This document shows, one piece after another, positions 26,804-35,438 of a stretch of 64,000 bases of DNA. Below the pieces are notes generated by a model. That model was not told where the DNA came from. It made no database searches and saw nothing but the letters and a program-made list of their open reading frames with translations. The first letter of the stretch is position 1; every line of letters begins with the position of its first letter. A program made the translations under genes and the position numbers. The stretch covers positions 744,001 through 808,000 of the forward strand of contig NZ_PCGR01000001.1 in assembly GCF_002798305.1 (NCBI RefSeq), written 5' to 3'. The DNA comes from Chryseomicrobium excrementi (GTDB lineage: Bacteria > Bacillota > Bacilli > Bacillales_A > Planococcaceae).

Positions 26804-26944
26804 ATGAATCAAACAACTAACTGGTGGGAAGATCTATTTCAAGGACCAATATCTCTTGGATTGAACAAAGAGCGTCTTACAGAACTCGAAGAAGAACAAT
26901 TTATCTATTTTGCTTCAACAGAAGAAGTGGAACCTATGAACTGA
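26804..26944 (+). CDS. Small hypothetical protein, 46 aa
   Basis: Short open frame with GGAGG seven bases before the ATG and a terminator at its stop, so it is a complete one-gene unit. The product is acidic (second half rich in E) with a Trp pair near the N-terminus (NWWEDLF) and no membrane segment. I do not recognise a family. A sigma-B-like promoter upstream suggests a general-stress gene; this is inference. Confidence 0.65.
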   Translation: MNQTTNWWEDLFQGPISLGLNKERLTELEEEQFIYFASTEEVEPMN

Positions 26945-26968
26945 CACTCGTAAGGGTGTCTTTTTTTT
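26943..26968 (+). terminator. Terminator of the 46-aa gene
   Basis: GACAC / GTGTC stem with loop, followed by eight T, overlapping the stop codon. Confidence 0.75.
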
Positions 26969-27001
26969 ATCTAGATATGTTATTCTAAATCAGGTGATAG
27001 T

Positions 27002-27685
27002 ATGAAGAAATTATGGATAAGCCTTTTGACTGTGACTGTTTTTCTAGTAGCAGGGTGTACAAATCAACAGTCCACTGCAAAAGAGGAAGTGGAACTTTTA
27101 GAAGTAATCGATGGAGATACAATTCGTATTGAATGGAACGGAGAAGAAGCAACCGTTCGCTATTTGTTAGTAGATACTCCTGAGACCAATCATCCTAGGC
27201 TTGGAAAACAGCCTTACGGGGAAGAAGCAAAAGAGCTGAACAAAGAATTACTTGAAGGAAAAACGATATCTATCGAACTGGATATCGGCGAACGTTATGA
27301 TGATTACGGTCGTTTGTTAGCTTATGTATATGCGGATGGCGAACGTGTACAAGATCAACTAATCGCTGCTGGTGTTGCCCGTGTGGCGTATGCGTACCCA
27401 CCGAACATTAAGTACTTAAATGAATTTGAACGGATTCAAGAAACTGCTAGAAACCAAGAAGTGGGCATCTGGCAATACGATTATTACGTGACTGATTACG
27501 GTTTTGATGCTTCTTCATTTGATCAACAAGACTCAGAATGTCTAATCAAAGGAAATATCAACCGTGAAGGGGACAAGATTTATCATGTACCAAGCGGGCG
27601 CTACTATTCTCAAACGAATCCTGAAGAATGGTTTTGTTCTGAGAAAGAAGCAAAGCAAGCAGGCTTTAGGAAGTCCATGGAATAG
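27002..27685 (+). CDS. Thermonuclease-family lipoprotein
   Basis: Exported nuclease-like protein, 227 aa. Lipobox VAGC places the lipid-modified cysteine at C19. The staphylococcal nuclease fold (about 30-150) keeps the calcium acids D37, D39 and D58 and arginines R53 and R104 (RYLLVDTPET, DYGRLLAYVY). A C-terminal segment (about 175-225) with two cysteines (C180, C212) and YHVPSGRYY resembles the small extracellular module often fused to such nucleases. Likely anchored outside the membrane, degrading DNA or RNA. Single gene with a short upstream AGGTG ribosome site. Confidence 0.85.
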   Translation: MKKLWISLLTVTVFLVAGCTNQQSTAKEEVELLEVIDGDTIRIEWNGEEATVRYLLVDTPETNHPRLGKQPYGEEAKELNKELLEGKTISIELDIGERYDDYGRLLAYVYADGERVQDQLIAAGVARVAYAYPPNIKYLNEFERIQETARNQEVGIWQYDYYVTDYGFDASSFDQQDSECLIKGNINREGDKIYHVPSGRYYSQTNPEEWFCSEKEAKQAGFRKSME

Positions 27686-27703
27686 ATAGACGTCTGATAT
27701 AAC

Positions 27704-27743
27704 AAAAAGAAGCATTTCTCGGAAAGGAGAGATGCTTCTTTTA
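27704..27743. terminator. Terminator between the nuclease gene and yutG
   Basis: AAAGAAGCATTTCTC / GAGAGATGCTTCTTT, loop GGAAAG, A- and T-runs on each side. Confidence 0.85.
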
Positions 27744-27751
27744 GTGTCTTG

Positions 27752-28342
27752 TTACGTAGTGCCACCTTCCACTTTCGTTTCTGGTGCTGTTTCTTCAGGT
27801 GAGATATCGCGGAATGTTTCATTGTGCTCTTCTAAGTCGCGTGTTCTGTGCGCAATACGAGAAGCCGCACTAGCTGCAACACTTGCTGCCAAATCGTCTA
27901 AGAATGTATGCACCTGTTCTCCCGCTTTAGTATCTAATTGAGAGATGATACCGATCTTATTTTTATCTAAGTGACCAAATGTTGTCACCGCAATACTGCC
28001 ATATGTGAATACAGAGCCGAGCGCAATCGTCTCATCTACGCCGAAAAGGCCCTCGTCACTTTCTACGATTTGTTGGAGCGGTTCGGACAACATACGCTTT
28101 TCAGCTAGTTCATCGAGCTCAATACCGACTAAGATAGCGTGTTGCATTTCACGTTTTTTGAGTACCGATTTCACCGACTCTTCACAGTGCTCAAGTGTCA
28201 GCCCGTCATTATAAGGTAGTTGCATTTCATAGACGATGCTTGCAATATCTTCGATTGTAACTCCGCGGCGAAGCAGTGCCGCTTTTGTCGCTTGATACAC
28301 GGTATCAGAATGTACGCGTGTTCTAGATGTATTTGAATCCAT
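27752..28342 (-). CDS. yutG: Phosphatidylglycerophosphatase A-like protein YutG
   Basis: 196-aa protein of the PgpA-like family found in Firmicutes. The visible core is VYEMQLPYNDGLTLEHCEESVKSVL followed by IGIISQLDTK and a C-terminal acidic tail. Enterobacterial PgpA removes phosphate from phosphatidylglycerophosphate and has membrane segments; the YutG group is soluble and its role is not proven. GGAGG precedes the ATG. Divergent from yjcH. Confidence 0.75.
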   Translation of the reverse strand: MDSNTSRTRVHSDTVYQATKAALLRRGVTIEDIASIVYEMQLPYNDGLTLEHCEESVKSVLKKREMQHAILVGIELDELAEKRMLSEPLQQIVESDEGLFGVDETIALGSVFTYGSIAVTTFGHLDKNKIGIISQLDTKAGEQVHTFLDDLAASVAASAASRIAHRTRDLEEHNETFRDISPEETAPETKVEGGTT

Positions 28343-28428
28343 AGCGTTACCTCCTATTTGTTCCTACATTATACTATTTGTTTAGGATTTGATACAATTT
28401 GATTACAATGCTTGATTGGAGTGACACG

Positions 28429-29148
28429 ATGGATAAAGGAAAAATTGAAGAACGCACACTCTATAGTGAGGCTTTACAAGAAGACGTGAAGCTACTCATC
28501 TATCTCCCAGCCACCTATTCTCCACTTTATAAATATTCTTTATTAATTGCCTCTGACGGGAAAGATTACTTTCAATTAGGTCGCATTTCTCGTGTAGCAG
28601 ACGACTTACTGACATCCGAACAAATCGAAAACTTGATTATAGTGGGTGTCCCTTATGAGAATGTAAAGGCCCGACGTTCCAAGTACCATCCAAATGGTGA
28701 CAAAAACGCGGCTTACATGCGCTTCTTAGCTCAAGAACTTGTTCCTTATTTAGATGCACAGTTTCCAACGTATCAAATTGGAATGGGCCGTGGTTTGATT
28801 GGAGATTCACTTGCTGCCACTGTATCGTTGATGACAGCTTGTGCTTACCCGCACACTTTCGGCAAAGTGATGCTCCACTCACCCTATGTGAATGATGACG
28901 TATTAACTGCTGTTAAGAACGTATCGAACACTCAGTTCACAGTGGACCATATCATTGGACTTGACGAGACAGCTGTTCCGACAGGTGATGGAATCGAAAA
29001 AAATTTCCTCGAAGAAAACCGTCAACTGTCTGAGATTTTCAAAGAACGCGGTTTCGATTACAGATATGAAGAAGTCGAAGGCGGTCATACTTGGAAGACA
29101 TGGCAAAAAGATATGTCACGAACTTTGCAGATGAATTATACGAAATGA
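28429..29148 (+). CDS. yjcH: Esterase-family protein YjcH
   Basis: Alpha/beta-hydrolase of the enterochelin esterase-like family, 239 aa. The nucleophile elbow is IGDSLA and the late histidine is in EGGHTWKTW; YLPATYSP and DGKDYFQLG are typical of YjcH. The ATG at 28429 has GGAG seven bases upstream and is preferred to earlier ATG or TTG codons without one. Substrate unknown. It is followed by yjcG and yjcF, the same trio as in B. subtilis. Confidence 0.85.
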   Translation: MDKGKIEERTLYSEALQEDVKLLIYLPATYSPLYKYSLLIASDGKDYFQLGRISRVADDLLTSEQIENLIIVGVPYENVKARRSKYHPNGDKNAAYMRFLAQELVPYLDAQFPTYQIGMGRGLIGDSLAATVSLMTACAYPHTFGKVMLHSPYVNDDVLTAVKNVSNTQFTVDHIIGLDETAVPTGDGIEKNFLEENRQLSEIFKERGFDYRYEEVEGGHTWKTWQKDMSRTLQMNYTK

Positions 29149-29201
29149 ACGAATTTTTGGTATACTAGAAAAAGAACATAGAAGACATGGAGGGATCGCT
29201 T

Positions 29202-29714
29202 ATGAAATTTGGTATTGTCGCATTTCCATCTAAAGCTGTTCAAGATTTTGCAAACTCGTACCGGAAACGGTATGACCCACATTATGCATTGATTACACCA
29301 CATATGACTTTAAAAGGTGTTTTTGAAGCAGATGACCAAGAAATCAAAACGATTGCCTCAAAAGTTGCAGATGTTGCAGCAAAACAAAAACCTTTTCATC
29401 TAAAAACAACAGGAATCAGTTCATTCGCTCCTGTTACAAATGCTATTTATTTTAAAGTAGAACCAACGGATGAATTAGTATCGTTGCATAAGAATTTAGC
29501 TGATGTCGATTATCAAGATTCTGAACAATATGCGTTTGTTCCTCATATTACAATCGCTCAAAAGATGACTTCAAGTGAACATGATGACATTTATCCACAA
29601 TTAAAAATGATTGGTGCATCGTTTGAAGAAACGATTGACCGTATCCACCTTCTCTATCAATTAGAAGATGGTTCTTGGACAGTTCACGAAACGTTCCGTT
29701 TGTCAGGAGAATAA
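29202..29714 (+). CDS. yjcG: 2'-5' RNA ligase/cyclic phosphodiesterase-family protein YjcG
   Basis: 170-aa protein of the 2H phosphoesterase superfamily. The two catalytic HxT motifs are PHMTL (about 34) and PHITI (about 117). Such proteins act on 2',3'-cyclic or 2'-5' bonds in RNA or nucleotides; the YjcG substrate is unknown. GGAGG lies before the ATG at 29202. The downstream yjcF begins 3 bases after its stop, so the two are cotranscribed. Confidence 0.88.
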   Translation: MKFGIVAFPSKAVQDFANSYRKRYDPHYALITPHMTLKGVFEADDQEIKTIASKVADVAAKQKPFHLKTTGISSFAPVTNAIYFKVEPTDELVSLHKNLADVDYQDSEQYAFVPHITIAQKMTSSEHDDIYPQLKMIGASFEETIDRIHLLYQLEDGSWTVHETFRLSGE

Positions 29715-29717
29715 GTC

Positions 29718-30152
29718 ATGATTCGTGCACACCAAGTACAGGATGACCAGCAGTATCAAGATGCTTTGGCTATTCGCCGCAAAGTATTCATCGAAGAGCA
29801 AGGAGTTCCGCTCCACTTGGAGATAGATGAGTTTGAACAAGAAGCCGTTCATTTTGTAGTATACGATCAGGAGCAACCAATTGGAGCAGGACGTTTCCGT
29901 CGCTTTGATGAAACCACTGCTAAAGTGGAACGCATCTGTATTCTTCCTGAGTATCGCGGAAAACATATAGGAAATACTCTAATGGATGAGATTGAAAAAG
30001 TGGCTGACTCTATGGGATTCCATAAACTGAAGCTGAATTCTCAAAGTACGGCTATTCCGTTCTACGAAAAACGTGGATACGAGATCAACTCACCTGAATT
30101 CATGGATGCTGGGATTCCACACCGTGCGATGATCAAACACGAAGTAAAATAA
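29718..30152 (+). CDS. yjcF: GNAT N-acetyltransferase YjcF
   Basis: 144-aa acetyltransferase of the GNAT fold. The acetyl-CoA motif A is RICILPEYRGKHIGNTLMDEI (split as ERICILPEYR and GKHIGNTLM, about 74-92). The C-terminal part has the Y-EKRGY motif. N-terminal IRRKVFIEEQGVP is typical of the YjcF/ElaA-like group. Substrate unknown. Its ribosome site overlaps the end of yjcG. Confidence 0.87.
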   Translation: MIRAHQVQDDQQYQDALAIRRKVFIEEQGVPLHLEIDEFEQEAVHFVVYDQEQPIGAGRFRRFDETTAKVERICILPEYRGKHIGNTLMDEIEKVADSMGFHKLKLNSQSTAIPFYEKRGYEINSPEFMDAGIPHRAMIKHEVK

Positions 30153-30188
30153 AAAAGGCACTTCACATCATGTGAAGTGTCCTTTTTA
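30151..30188. terminator. Terminator between yjcF and mgtE
   Basis: CACTTCACAT / TGTGAAGTG-rich stem inside AAAAAGG...CCTTTTT; overlaps the mgtE stop and serves both directions. Confidence 0.85.
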
Positions 30189-31550
30189 TAGTCCTGATAT
30201 AAAAGTTGTGGCAAGACCTAAATAGATCAAGATACTAATAATGTCATTGATAGTTGTGATAAACGGTCCAGAAGCAACCGCAGGGTCAATCTTCATCCGG
30301 TGAATCAAAAGTGGAATAAAGGAACCTGCGATGGTAGCCACTAGAATAGAAGACGAGATAGCTGCTCCAACAAGCAAGCCTATTAAAATATCGCCCTTCC
30401 AGAAGTACACGAGGAACACGACAACGACGCCACTGATGATTCCCGTGATCAGTCCAGTACCTGCCTCTCGAATCAACAACTTCATCTTGGACTGCTCCTC
30501 AATATCTCCTGTAGCAATACCACGAACCGCAACAGCTAGAGCTTGTGTTCCACTATTCCCTGCCATTCCGGCAATTAATGGGATAAATACGGCAAGCAAC
30601 GCCACTTGATCCAGTGTTTCCTCGAAAACTCCGATAATATTGGCGGTAATCATTCCGAGGAATAACAGAATCAATAACCACGGCAGACGTTTCTTTGCAG
30701 CTTGTAATGGATTGCGGTCAAATGTATCCATATCCGATACGGCCGCAAGTTTAGAGTAATCATCCGACGCTTCTTCATCTAGAACATCGATGATATCATC
30801 GACTGTGATAATCCCAAGTAGATACCCGCGGTGATCGATAACCGGTAACGCTAGAAAGTCATAATCTTTCATCATTCTCGCGACTTCTTCCTGATCTTCT
30901 GAAACAGGGACGCTCACGACACGTTCATTCATGATGTCTCGAATCAGTGTATCTTCATCCGCAATTATCAAATCACGTAGTGAAATAACCCCTGTTAGGA
31001 AATGATCATCATTCACAACAAAAAGGTAGTAAATCGTTTCCGCACCCGGTGCTTCTTTGCGAAGAATGTTCATCGCAGAGCGCACGGTAGAAGATTCGGG
31101 AATAGCTACATACTCCGTCGTCATGATAGAACCTGCAGTGTATTCTTCGTAATGCAGTAGGTCTTTAATCTCTTGAGCGGACTCTGCATCCATCATGCTC
31201 AAATAACTGACGACTTGATCTTTGTCGAGCTCATTTAAAACATCCACCGCATTATCCGCGTACATATGAGAAAGCATGTCAGCTGCATAGGATGGTTCCA
31301 TTTCTTCAAGTAATTCTTGGTATTCTTCATCATCGAAATTGTTGGCTTCAAAAATTTCGGCTACTTCTTCCGGTGACAAATAATGAAAGATGCGTTTTCT
31401 CGTATCTGTATCTACCTTATCAAAGAAAACAGATTGATCGTAAGGGTGTAACTCCATAAATTCGTCGCGGAACAGATCAATCTGATCTTCCTCAAGATAC
31501 GAGAGCAATCGGATTTCTTGTTGAAGCAATTCATTTTTTTCTTCACTCAT
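30186..31550 (-). CDS. mgtE: Magnesium transporter MgtE
   Basis: Mg2+ channel of 454 aa. Cytoplasmic N-domain (about 1-130) with superhelical LEEMEPSYAADMLSHM, two CBS motifs (about 135-255), then five membrane helices (about 280-454). The pore motif region is PLIAGMAGNSGTQALAV. Intracellular Mg2+ bound at the N/CBS domains closes the pore. It is the last gene of the relQ-nadK-yjbO-mgtE unit. No M-box riboswitch precedes it. Its ribosome site is folded in a hairpin together with the yjbO stop. Confidence 0.92.
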   Translation of the reverse strand: MSEEKNELLQQEIRLLSYLEEDQIDLFRDEFMELHPYDQSVFFDKVDTDTRKRIFHYLSPEEVAEIFEANNFDDEEYQELLEEMEPSYAADMLSHMYADNAVDVLNELDKDQVVSYLSMMDAESAQEIKDLLHYEEYTAGSIMTTEYVAIPESSTVRSAMNILRKEAPGAETIYYLFVVNDDHFLTGVISLRDLIIADEDTLIRDIMNERVVSVPVSEDQEEVARMMKDYDFLALPVIDHRGYLLGIITVDDIIDVLDEEASDDYSKLAAVSDMDTFDRNPLQAAKKRLPWLLILLFLGMITANIIGVFEETLDQVALLAVFIPLIAGMAGNSGTQALAVAVRGIATGDIEEQSKMKLLIREAGTGLITGIISGVVVVFLVYFWKGDILIGLLVGAAISSSILVATIAGSFIPLLIHRMKIDPAVASGPFITTINDIISILIYLGLATTFISGL

Positions 31551-31563
31551 GGAGGTTACCTCC
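31551..31563 (-). promoter_or_regulatory. mgtE ribosome binding site in a hairpin with the yjbO stop in its loop
   Basis: On the minus strand GGAGG-TAA-CCTCC precedes the mgtE ATG directly. GGAGG is the ribosome site and TAA is the yjbO stop codon. Pairing of GGAGG with CCTCC would block initiation until a ribosome finishing yjbO opens it. Confidence 0.55.
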
Positions 31564-32467
31564 TTTCAAGTAACAAAAGAAAATCGTCAGGAAGACGACT
31601 CTCAAAAGTGAGGGGATGCTTTCCAAATGGATGTGTCAATTCAAGACGAGCCGCATGCAAAGCTTGTCTTCCCATATATTCCATGTGCCCGCCGTATAGA
31701 TCATCTCCAGCGAGAGGACATCCTATTGACGCCATATGGACACGTATCTGATGTGTACGTCCTGTGTAGAGCGTCACATTTACTAAATGATGCACTCGCC
31801 CTTGAACCGCCCACTGTTCAATAGAACGATACCCTGTTTTAGCATATTTGCCGGAAGGATCAATACAACGCTCGATAATAGACGTATTTACCCGTCCAAT
31901 TGGTGCTTCAATAATGCCTTCTATTGCAGGTAATTCTCCTTCTACAATTGCTCGATACGATTTTGTAATCTGGCCTTCCCTCATCTGCTCACTTAATAAA
32001 TGATGCGCATGACGATGCTTTGCAAGTAGCACGAGTCCAGAAGTTTCCCTATCTAACCTCGTCACCATATGAACTGTCGTTTCTATGTTTTCTGCTTCAA
32101 AGTAGCCCGCTACACGATTGGCTAAAGAATCTAAAGGATGATCTCGAGATGGAATAGATGGCAAATCACTGGGTTTATTGATCACGAGTAGATGCTCATC
32201 TTCATAAACAATGTCTAGTTGTTTGTGGACAGGTATCAGACCTTCACTACGCACTTCAGCTGGGAAAATAATCTCCACAACATCTCCTCGTGTAAGCACT
32301 TTGCGAACGGTCTCCTCCTCACCATTTACAAGTAGCTGTCCGCCTTTAAATTTGATGTCAGTCAGTGCGCGTTTAGAGATGCCTTGCTCTTTGATTGCTT
32401 CGCGTAAAACGCCTTGTGCTTCTGAAAACACAAAACTGTGCTTAAATCTAGTCTTCACTGCCAGCAT
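31556..32467 (-). CDS. yjbO: RluD-family pseudouridine synthase YjbO
   Basis: About 303 aa. The catalytic aspartate lies in [16 protein letters not shown], the RluA/RluC/RluD hallmark, and later motifs are [11 protein letters not shown] and DDLYGG. An S4-like RNA-binding part precedes the catalytic domain (about 25-80). RNA target is unknown. The start is uncertain: ATG at 32467 is given, and ATG 32482 or GTG 32458 also fit. None has a strong ribosome site, so translation is probably coupled to nadK, whose end it overlaps. Confidence 0.85.
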   Translation of the reverse strand: MLAVKTRFKHSFVFSEAQGVLREAIKEQGISKRALTDIKFKGGQLLVNGEEETVRKVLTRGDVVEIIFPAEVRSEGLIPVHKQLDIVYEDEHLLVINKPSDLPSIPSRDHPLDSLANRVAGYFEAENIETTVHMVTRLDRETSGLVLLAKHRHAHHLLSEQMREGQITKSYRAIVEGELPAIEGIIEAPIGRVNTSIIERCIDPSGKYAKTGYRSIEQWAVQGRVHHLVNVTLYTGRTHQIRVHMASIGCPLAGDDLYGGHMEYMGRQALHAARLELTHPFGKHPLTFESRLPDDFLLLLERR

Positions 32468-33254
32468 CAATAAACGAGTCATGGACTCGTTTCCAGAATG
32501 GGAATGGGCGGAATCTAGCAAAACGGACTTTTTCTTCAGCTACACGGTAACTGATTGAAGAAACATCTTTATGTAGCAGCTGAAGGTGATCGACAGTTAC
32601 CATGAAGTCTACTGCTTTGACAGGTTTTAATGTACATGTGTGATGTTTCGGTAACACAAGAGGTGACCCAACTGTTCGGAAGACACGGTTATTGATAGAG
32701 GCAATCTCTGAGAGTTGGATGGCTTCAAGCGAAGGATGCACAATAGCGCCTCCTAGTGCCTTGTTGTATGCCGTGGAACCTGACGGTGTAGACATACAAA
32801 GACCATCCCCTCTAAACGTCTCAAAGTGCATCTCGTTTAAGAACACGTCCATCACTAATGTTACGTCGGGTGATTTCACAGTAGATTCATTCAATGCTAA
32901 ATAAGTGGCAGGGTCTTCACTAGATTGGTAGTCCACAGTCACTTCTAGAAGAGGGTACTCTATAAATTTGAACTCTTCTTTTGCAATACTGATCACTAAT
33001 TTTTCAATCTCATTAGGTTTCCAATCTGCATAGAACCCTAAGTGTCCCGTATGAAGACCGACAAACGCTACTTTGGAAGAACTCGAACGGTATTTGTGAA
33101 AGGCATGGAGAAGCGTTCCGTCTCCACCAATAGACAACACAATGTCCGGGTGCTGCTCATCGTATTCTAAATCAAAGCTTCGAAGATATCGCATGGCTGT
33201 ATCTTTGAGTTCATTTGACACGGTATCGCCTCGTGATTGGATAGCAAATTTCAT
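32448..33254 (-). CDS. nadK: NAD kinase
   Basis: Makes NADP from NAD and ATP; 268 aa. Motif GGDGT is at 43-47, followed by the NE pair in ALNESTV and the conserved glycine-rich [15 protein letters not shown]. The size and the lack of an N-terminal extension fit the Bacillus PpnKA group. Its ATG overlaps the relQ stop as ATGA, showing translational coupling. Confidence 0.95.
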   Translation of the reverse strand: MKFAIQSRGDTVSNELKDTAMRYLRSFDLEYDEQHPDIVLSIGGDGTLLHAFHKYRSSSSKVAFVGLHTGHLGFYADWKPNEIEKLVISIAKEEFKFIEYPLLEVTVDYQSSEDPATYLALNESTVKSPDVTLVMDVFLNEMHFETFRGDGLCMSTPSGSTAYNKALGGAIVHPSLEAIQLSEIASINNRVFRTVGSPLVLPKHHTCTLKPVKAVDFMVTVDHLQLLHKDVSSISYRVAEEKVRFARFRPFPFWKRVHDSFIDAGSED

Positions 33255-33922
33255 TCTGTCTCCTCCTTTTGGCGATCCTTCCAGCCGGGTGTGGATTGCT
33301 CTTTATACTCTGTAAAATACACTTGTGCTTCTTGAATTTCATTGCGAATTAAGGACATCTCTTCATCAAGTCGAAATGCCGCTTCTGCTGCAGACTGCAG
33401 ACGCGTTTTGATATTTTCAGGGAAGTCGCCCTTGTATTTGTAATTTAATGAATGTTCTATAGAAGCCCAAAAGTTCATAGCTAGCGTGCGAATTTGAATT
33501 TCTGCTAAAATCTTTTGTTCGCCGTGTATAGTCTGCACAGGATACTCTACAATCAAATGATACGACCGGTAACCACTTTGCTTTTTATTCGAAATGTAAT
33601 CACGCTCTTCTACAACTCGCATGTCGTGTCGTTTGCGAATCAACTCGACAACCGATTCAATATCATCTACAAACTGGCACATCAAGCGGACACCGGCAAT
33701 ATCCGGAATTTCCGCTGCTAGCTGTTCAGATGGTACGAAGGGGATGCGCTTTTCAAGTGTTTTATCATAAATACTCGCTAAGGGTTTTAATCTTCCTGTC
33801 ACAAACTCAATTGGAGACGTCGCATTATGAACAGAATAGTGTGTACGAACACCCTTCAACTTCACCTTAAGTTCATTAACAGCTTGCTTGTAAGGATCTA
33901 AAAATTGCTCCCACTGTCCCAT
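33251..33922 (-). CDS. relQ: Small alarmone synthetase RelQ (SasB/YjbM)
   Basis: Makes (p)ppGpp or related alarmones, 223 aa, without hydrolase or regulatory domains. The synthetase motifs are seen as [41 protein letters not shown] and [23 protein letters not shown]. It matches B. subtilis YjbM (SAS1). The ATG at 33922 (MGQWEQF) fits the homologue; GTG codons three and one upstream are possible. First gene of the unit with nadK, yjbO and mgtE. Confidence 0.93.
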   Translation of the reverse strand: MGQWEQFLDPYKQAVNELKVKLKGVRTHYSVHNATSPIEFVTGRLKPLASIYDKTLEKRIPFVPSEQLAAEIPDIAGVRLMCQFVDDIESVVELIRKRHDMRVVEERDYISNKKQSGYRSYHLIVEYPVQTIHGEQKILAEIQIRTLAMNFWASIEHSLNYKYKGDFPENIKTRLQSAAEAAFRLDEEMSLIRNEIQEAQVYFTEYKEQSTPGWKDRQKEETE

Positions 33923-33940
33923 CACCGTCACCTACTTTCG

Positions 33941-34321
33941 TTACGTCAGAGTTTCGTAAAACTCTTTAAAAATCGTTTCTGTTTCTTCTACAAACCGATT
34001 CCCGTAATTGTCATTCCCTTCAATTGAATGAAGCAAAGAATGTAATTCTTCTGTAAAATTCACTAATTCTATTGTTAACTTACCGTCTGTCAAAAAAACC
34101 TGTGCGGGTTTCAAAGATATAGAGCTAAGTGCCTTCCAATCTTTATGATCAAAATGTAAATAGGTATAGTGATCCCCTGCTTCTATTAAATATACAAAAC
34201 TCATTCGATCTGTATCGGTTATCATACGGCCTGAAGCTGTCATAGAAGGTTCTAATCCAGCTGTTGTCACCGTCCATTTAGACTCCTCATGAATAAAAGC
34301 TAATACATCTAGTGTTTGCAA
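33941..34321 (-). CDS. yjbL: UPF0738 family protein YjbL
   Basis: 126-aa soluble protein of unknown function in the position of B. subtilis yjbL. No catalytic motif, membrane segment or cysteine is visible. A TTG start at 34321 has AAAGG 9 bases upstream; a GTG three codons earlier directly abuts that site and is unlikely. An extended -10 (TGC-TAAAAT) in the divergent region with yjbK may be its promoter, from which relQ and later genes might also be read (18-base gap). Confidence 0.65.
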   Translation of the reverse strand: MQTLDVLAFIHEESKWTVTTAGLEPSMTASGRMITDTDRMSFVYLIEAGDHYTYLHFDHKDWKALSSISLKPAQVFLTDGKLTIELVNFTEELHSLLHSIEGNDNYGNRFVEETETIFKEFYETLT

Positions 34322-34405
34322 AATCAACACCCTTTCTACTGACTATAGGCTTATTTTAGCACACTCTTTGAAACAAGCGGTATAATGGGAATAAGAGGTG
34401 ATTGA

Positions 34406-34951
34406 ATGGACATTCATACCGAAATTGAATTTAAATCCATGCTTACTAAAGAAGAATACGAGCGTATAGTCGCGACCTTTCCCTTTACCACATACCATCA
34501 AAAAAACGAATATTTGGATACGCTAGATAACCAATTTAGTAAACAAAAGAAAGGCTGTCGAATCCGGACAAAAGACGGCACCTTTGAACTGACTATCAAA
34601 ACTCCACTTACACAAGACGAAACAGAAGAACAAAATTGGAGTTTAACGGAAGAACAGTATCAACAGTTCCAAAAGACCCGTGACTTGTCCTACATAGACT
34701 CTCTTTTCTCTCAGCCTTTATTTACGATTGGAACTGTAGAGACGACTCGGAGTGAAACAAGTTACAAGAGCGGGGTCCTCATGGTAGACCATTCAATTTA
34801 TGAGTATCATGAGGATTATGAAGTAGAATTTGAAGTGACGGATTCGAAGCATGGGAAGGCAGACTTCGAACACTTTTTAAATGAATTTGAGCTACCTTAT
34901 CGTCCCGCTGAGAAGAAATTGTTACGCATGAAGACATCCGGCAAGGGATAG
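34406..34951 (+). CDS. yjbK: CYTH-domain protein YjbK (putative triphosphatase)
   Basis: 181-aa protein of the CYTH superfamily. The ExExK signature appears as EIEFK (6-10). Further metal and phosphate residues come from RIRTKDG, ELTIKTP and EVEFEVTD. Members hydrolyse tripolyphosphate or thiamine triphosphate or make cAMP; in Bacillales a role in inorganic triphosphate hydrolysis is likely. AGAGGTG precedes the ATG. TATAAT at 34381-34386 with TTAGCA 19 bases upstream may be its promoter. Confidence 0.85.
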   Translation: MDIHTEIEFKSMLTKEEYERIVATFPFTTYHQKNEYLDTLDNQFSKQKKGCRIRTKDGTFELTIKTPLTQDETEEQNWSLTEEQYQQFQKTRDLSYIDSLFSQPLFTIGTVETTRSETSYKSGVLMVDHSIYEYHEDYEVEFEVTDSKHGKADFEHFLNEFELPYRPAEKKLLRMKTSGKG

Positions 34952-34978
34952 GAAACAAGTCTCAGTTGTGTCTATCAT

Positions 34979-35007
34979 TTGAGAAAAAACTAGTAGGTTG
35001 GTAGAAT
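34979..35007 (+). promoter_or_regulatory. Sigma-A promoter of yjbI-yjbH
   Basis: TTGAGA (34979-34984), 17-base spacer, TAGAAT (35002-35007), 33 bases before the yjbI start. Confidence 0.75.
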
Positions 35008-35039
35008 AGACAGACAGTATTAAAAAAGGAGTTTCAACT

Positions 35040-35438
35040 ATGACGCACAAACCGATACTTCCCTATGACCAAATTGGGGCTGAAAAATTGTCTCAACTTA
35101 TTGATGTTTTCTATGGATATGTCGGTCAACATCCGTTACTGAAACCCATATTCCCGGACGATTTAACTGAGACCGCCCGCAAACAAAAACAATTTATGAC
35201 CCAGTATCTTGGCGGACCTGATCTTTATACTGAAGAACATGGACACCCTATGATGCGTATGCGTCATAATCCTTTCCCTATTACTCCAGAACGAGCCGAA
35301 GCTTGGCTTGCTTGTATGCACCAAGCTATGGATGATGTGGGCTTAGAGGGTCCGTTTCGTGACCAGTATTATAAACGTCTTGTGTTAACCGCACATCATA
35401 TGGTCAATACACCAAGCGATAAGGAGGATGTGCTGTGA
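35040..35438 (+). CDS. yjbI: Truncated haemoglobin YjbI (group II)
   Basis: 132-aa globin with the proximal histidine H76 in MRMRHNPF and an F24-Y25 pair at the B10 position (VFYGYV), as in trHbO proteins. Binds haem and oxygen; a role in protecting the partner YjbH from oxidation was proposed in B. subtilis. Its last codons overlap the GTG of yjbH by four bases, so the two are translated together. Confidence 0.92.
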   Translation: MTHKPILPYDQIGAEKLSQLIDVFYGYVGQHPLLKPIFPDDLTETARKQKQFMTQYLGGPDLYTEEHGHPMMRMRHNPFPITPERAEAWLACMHQAMDDVGLEGPFRDQYYKRLVLTAHHMVNTPSDKEDVL

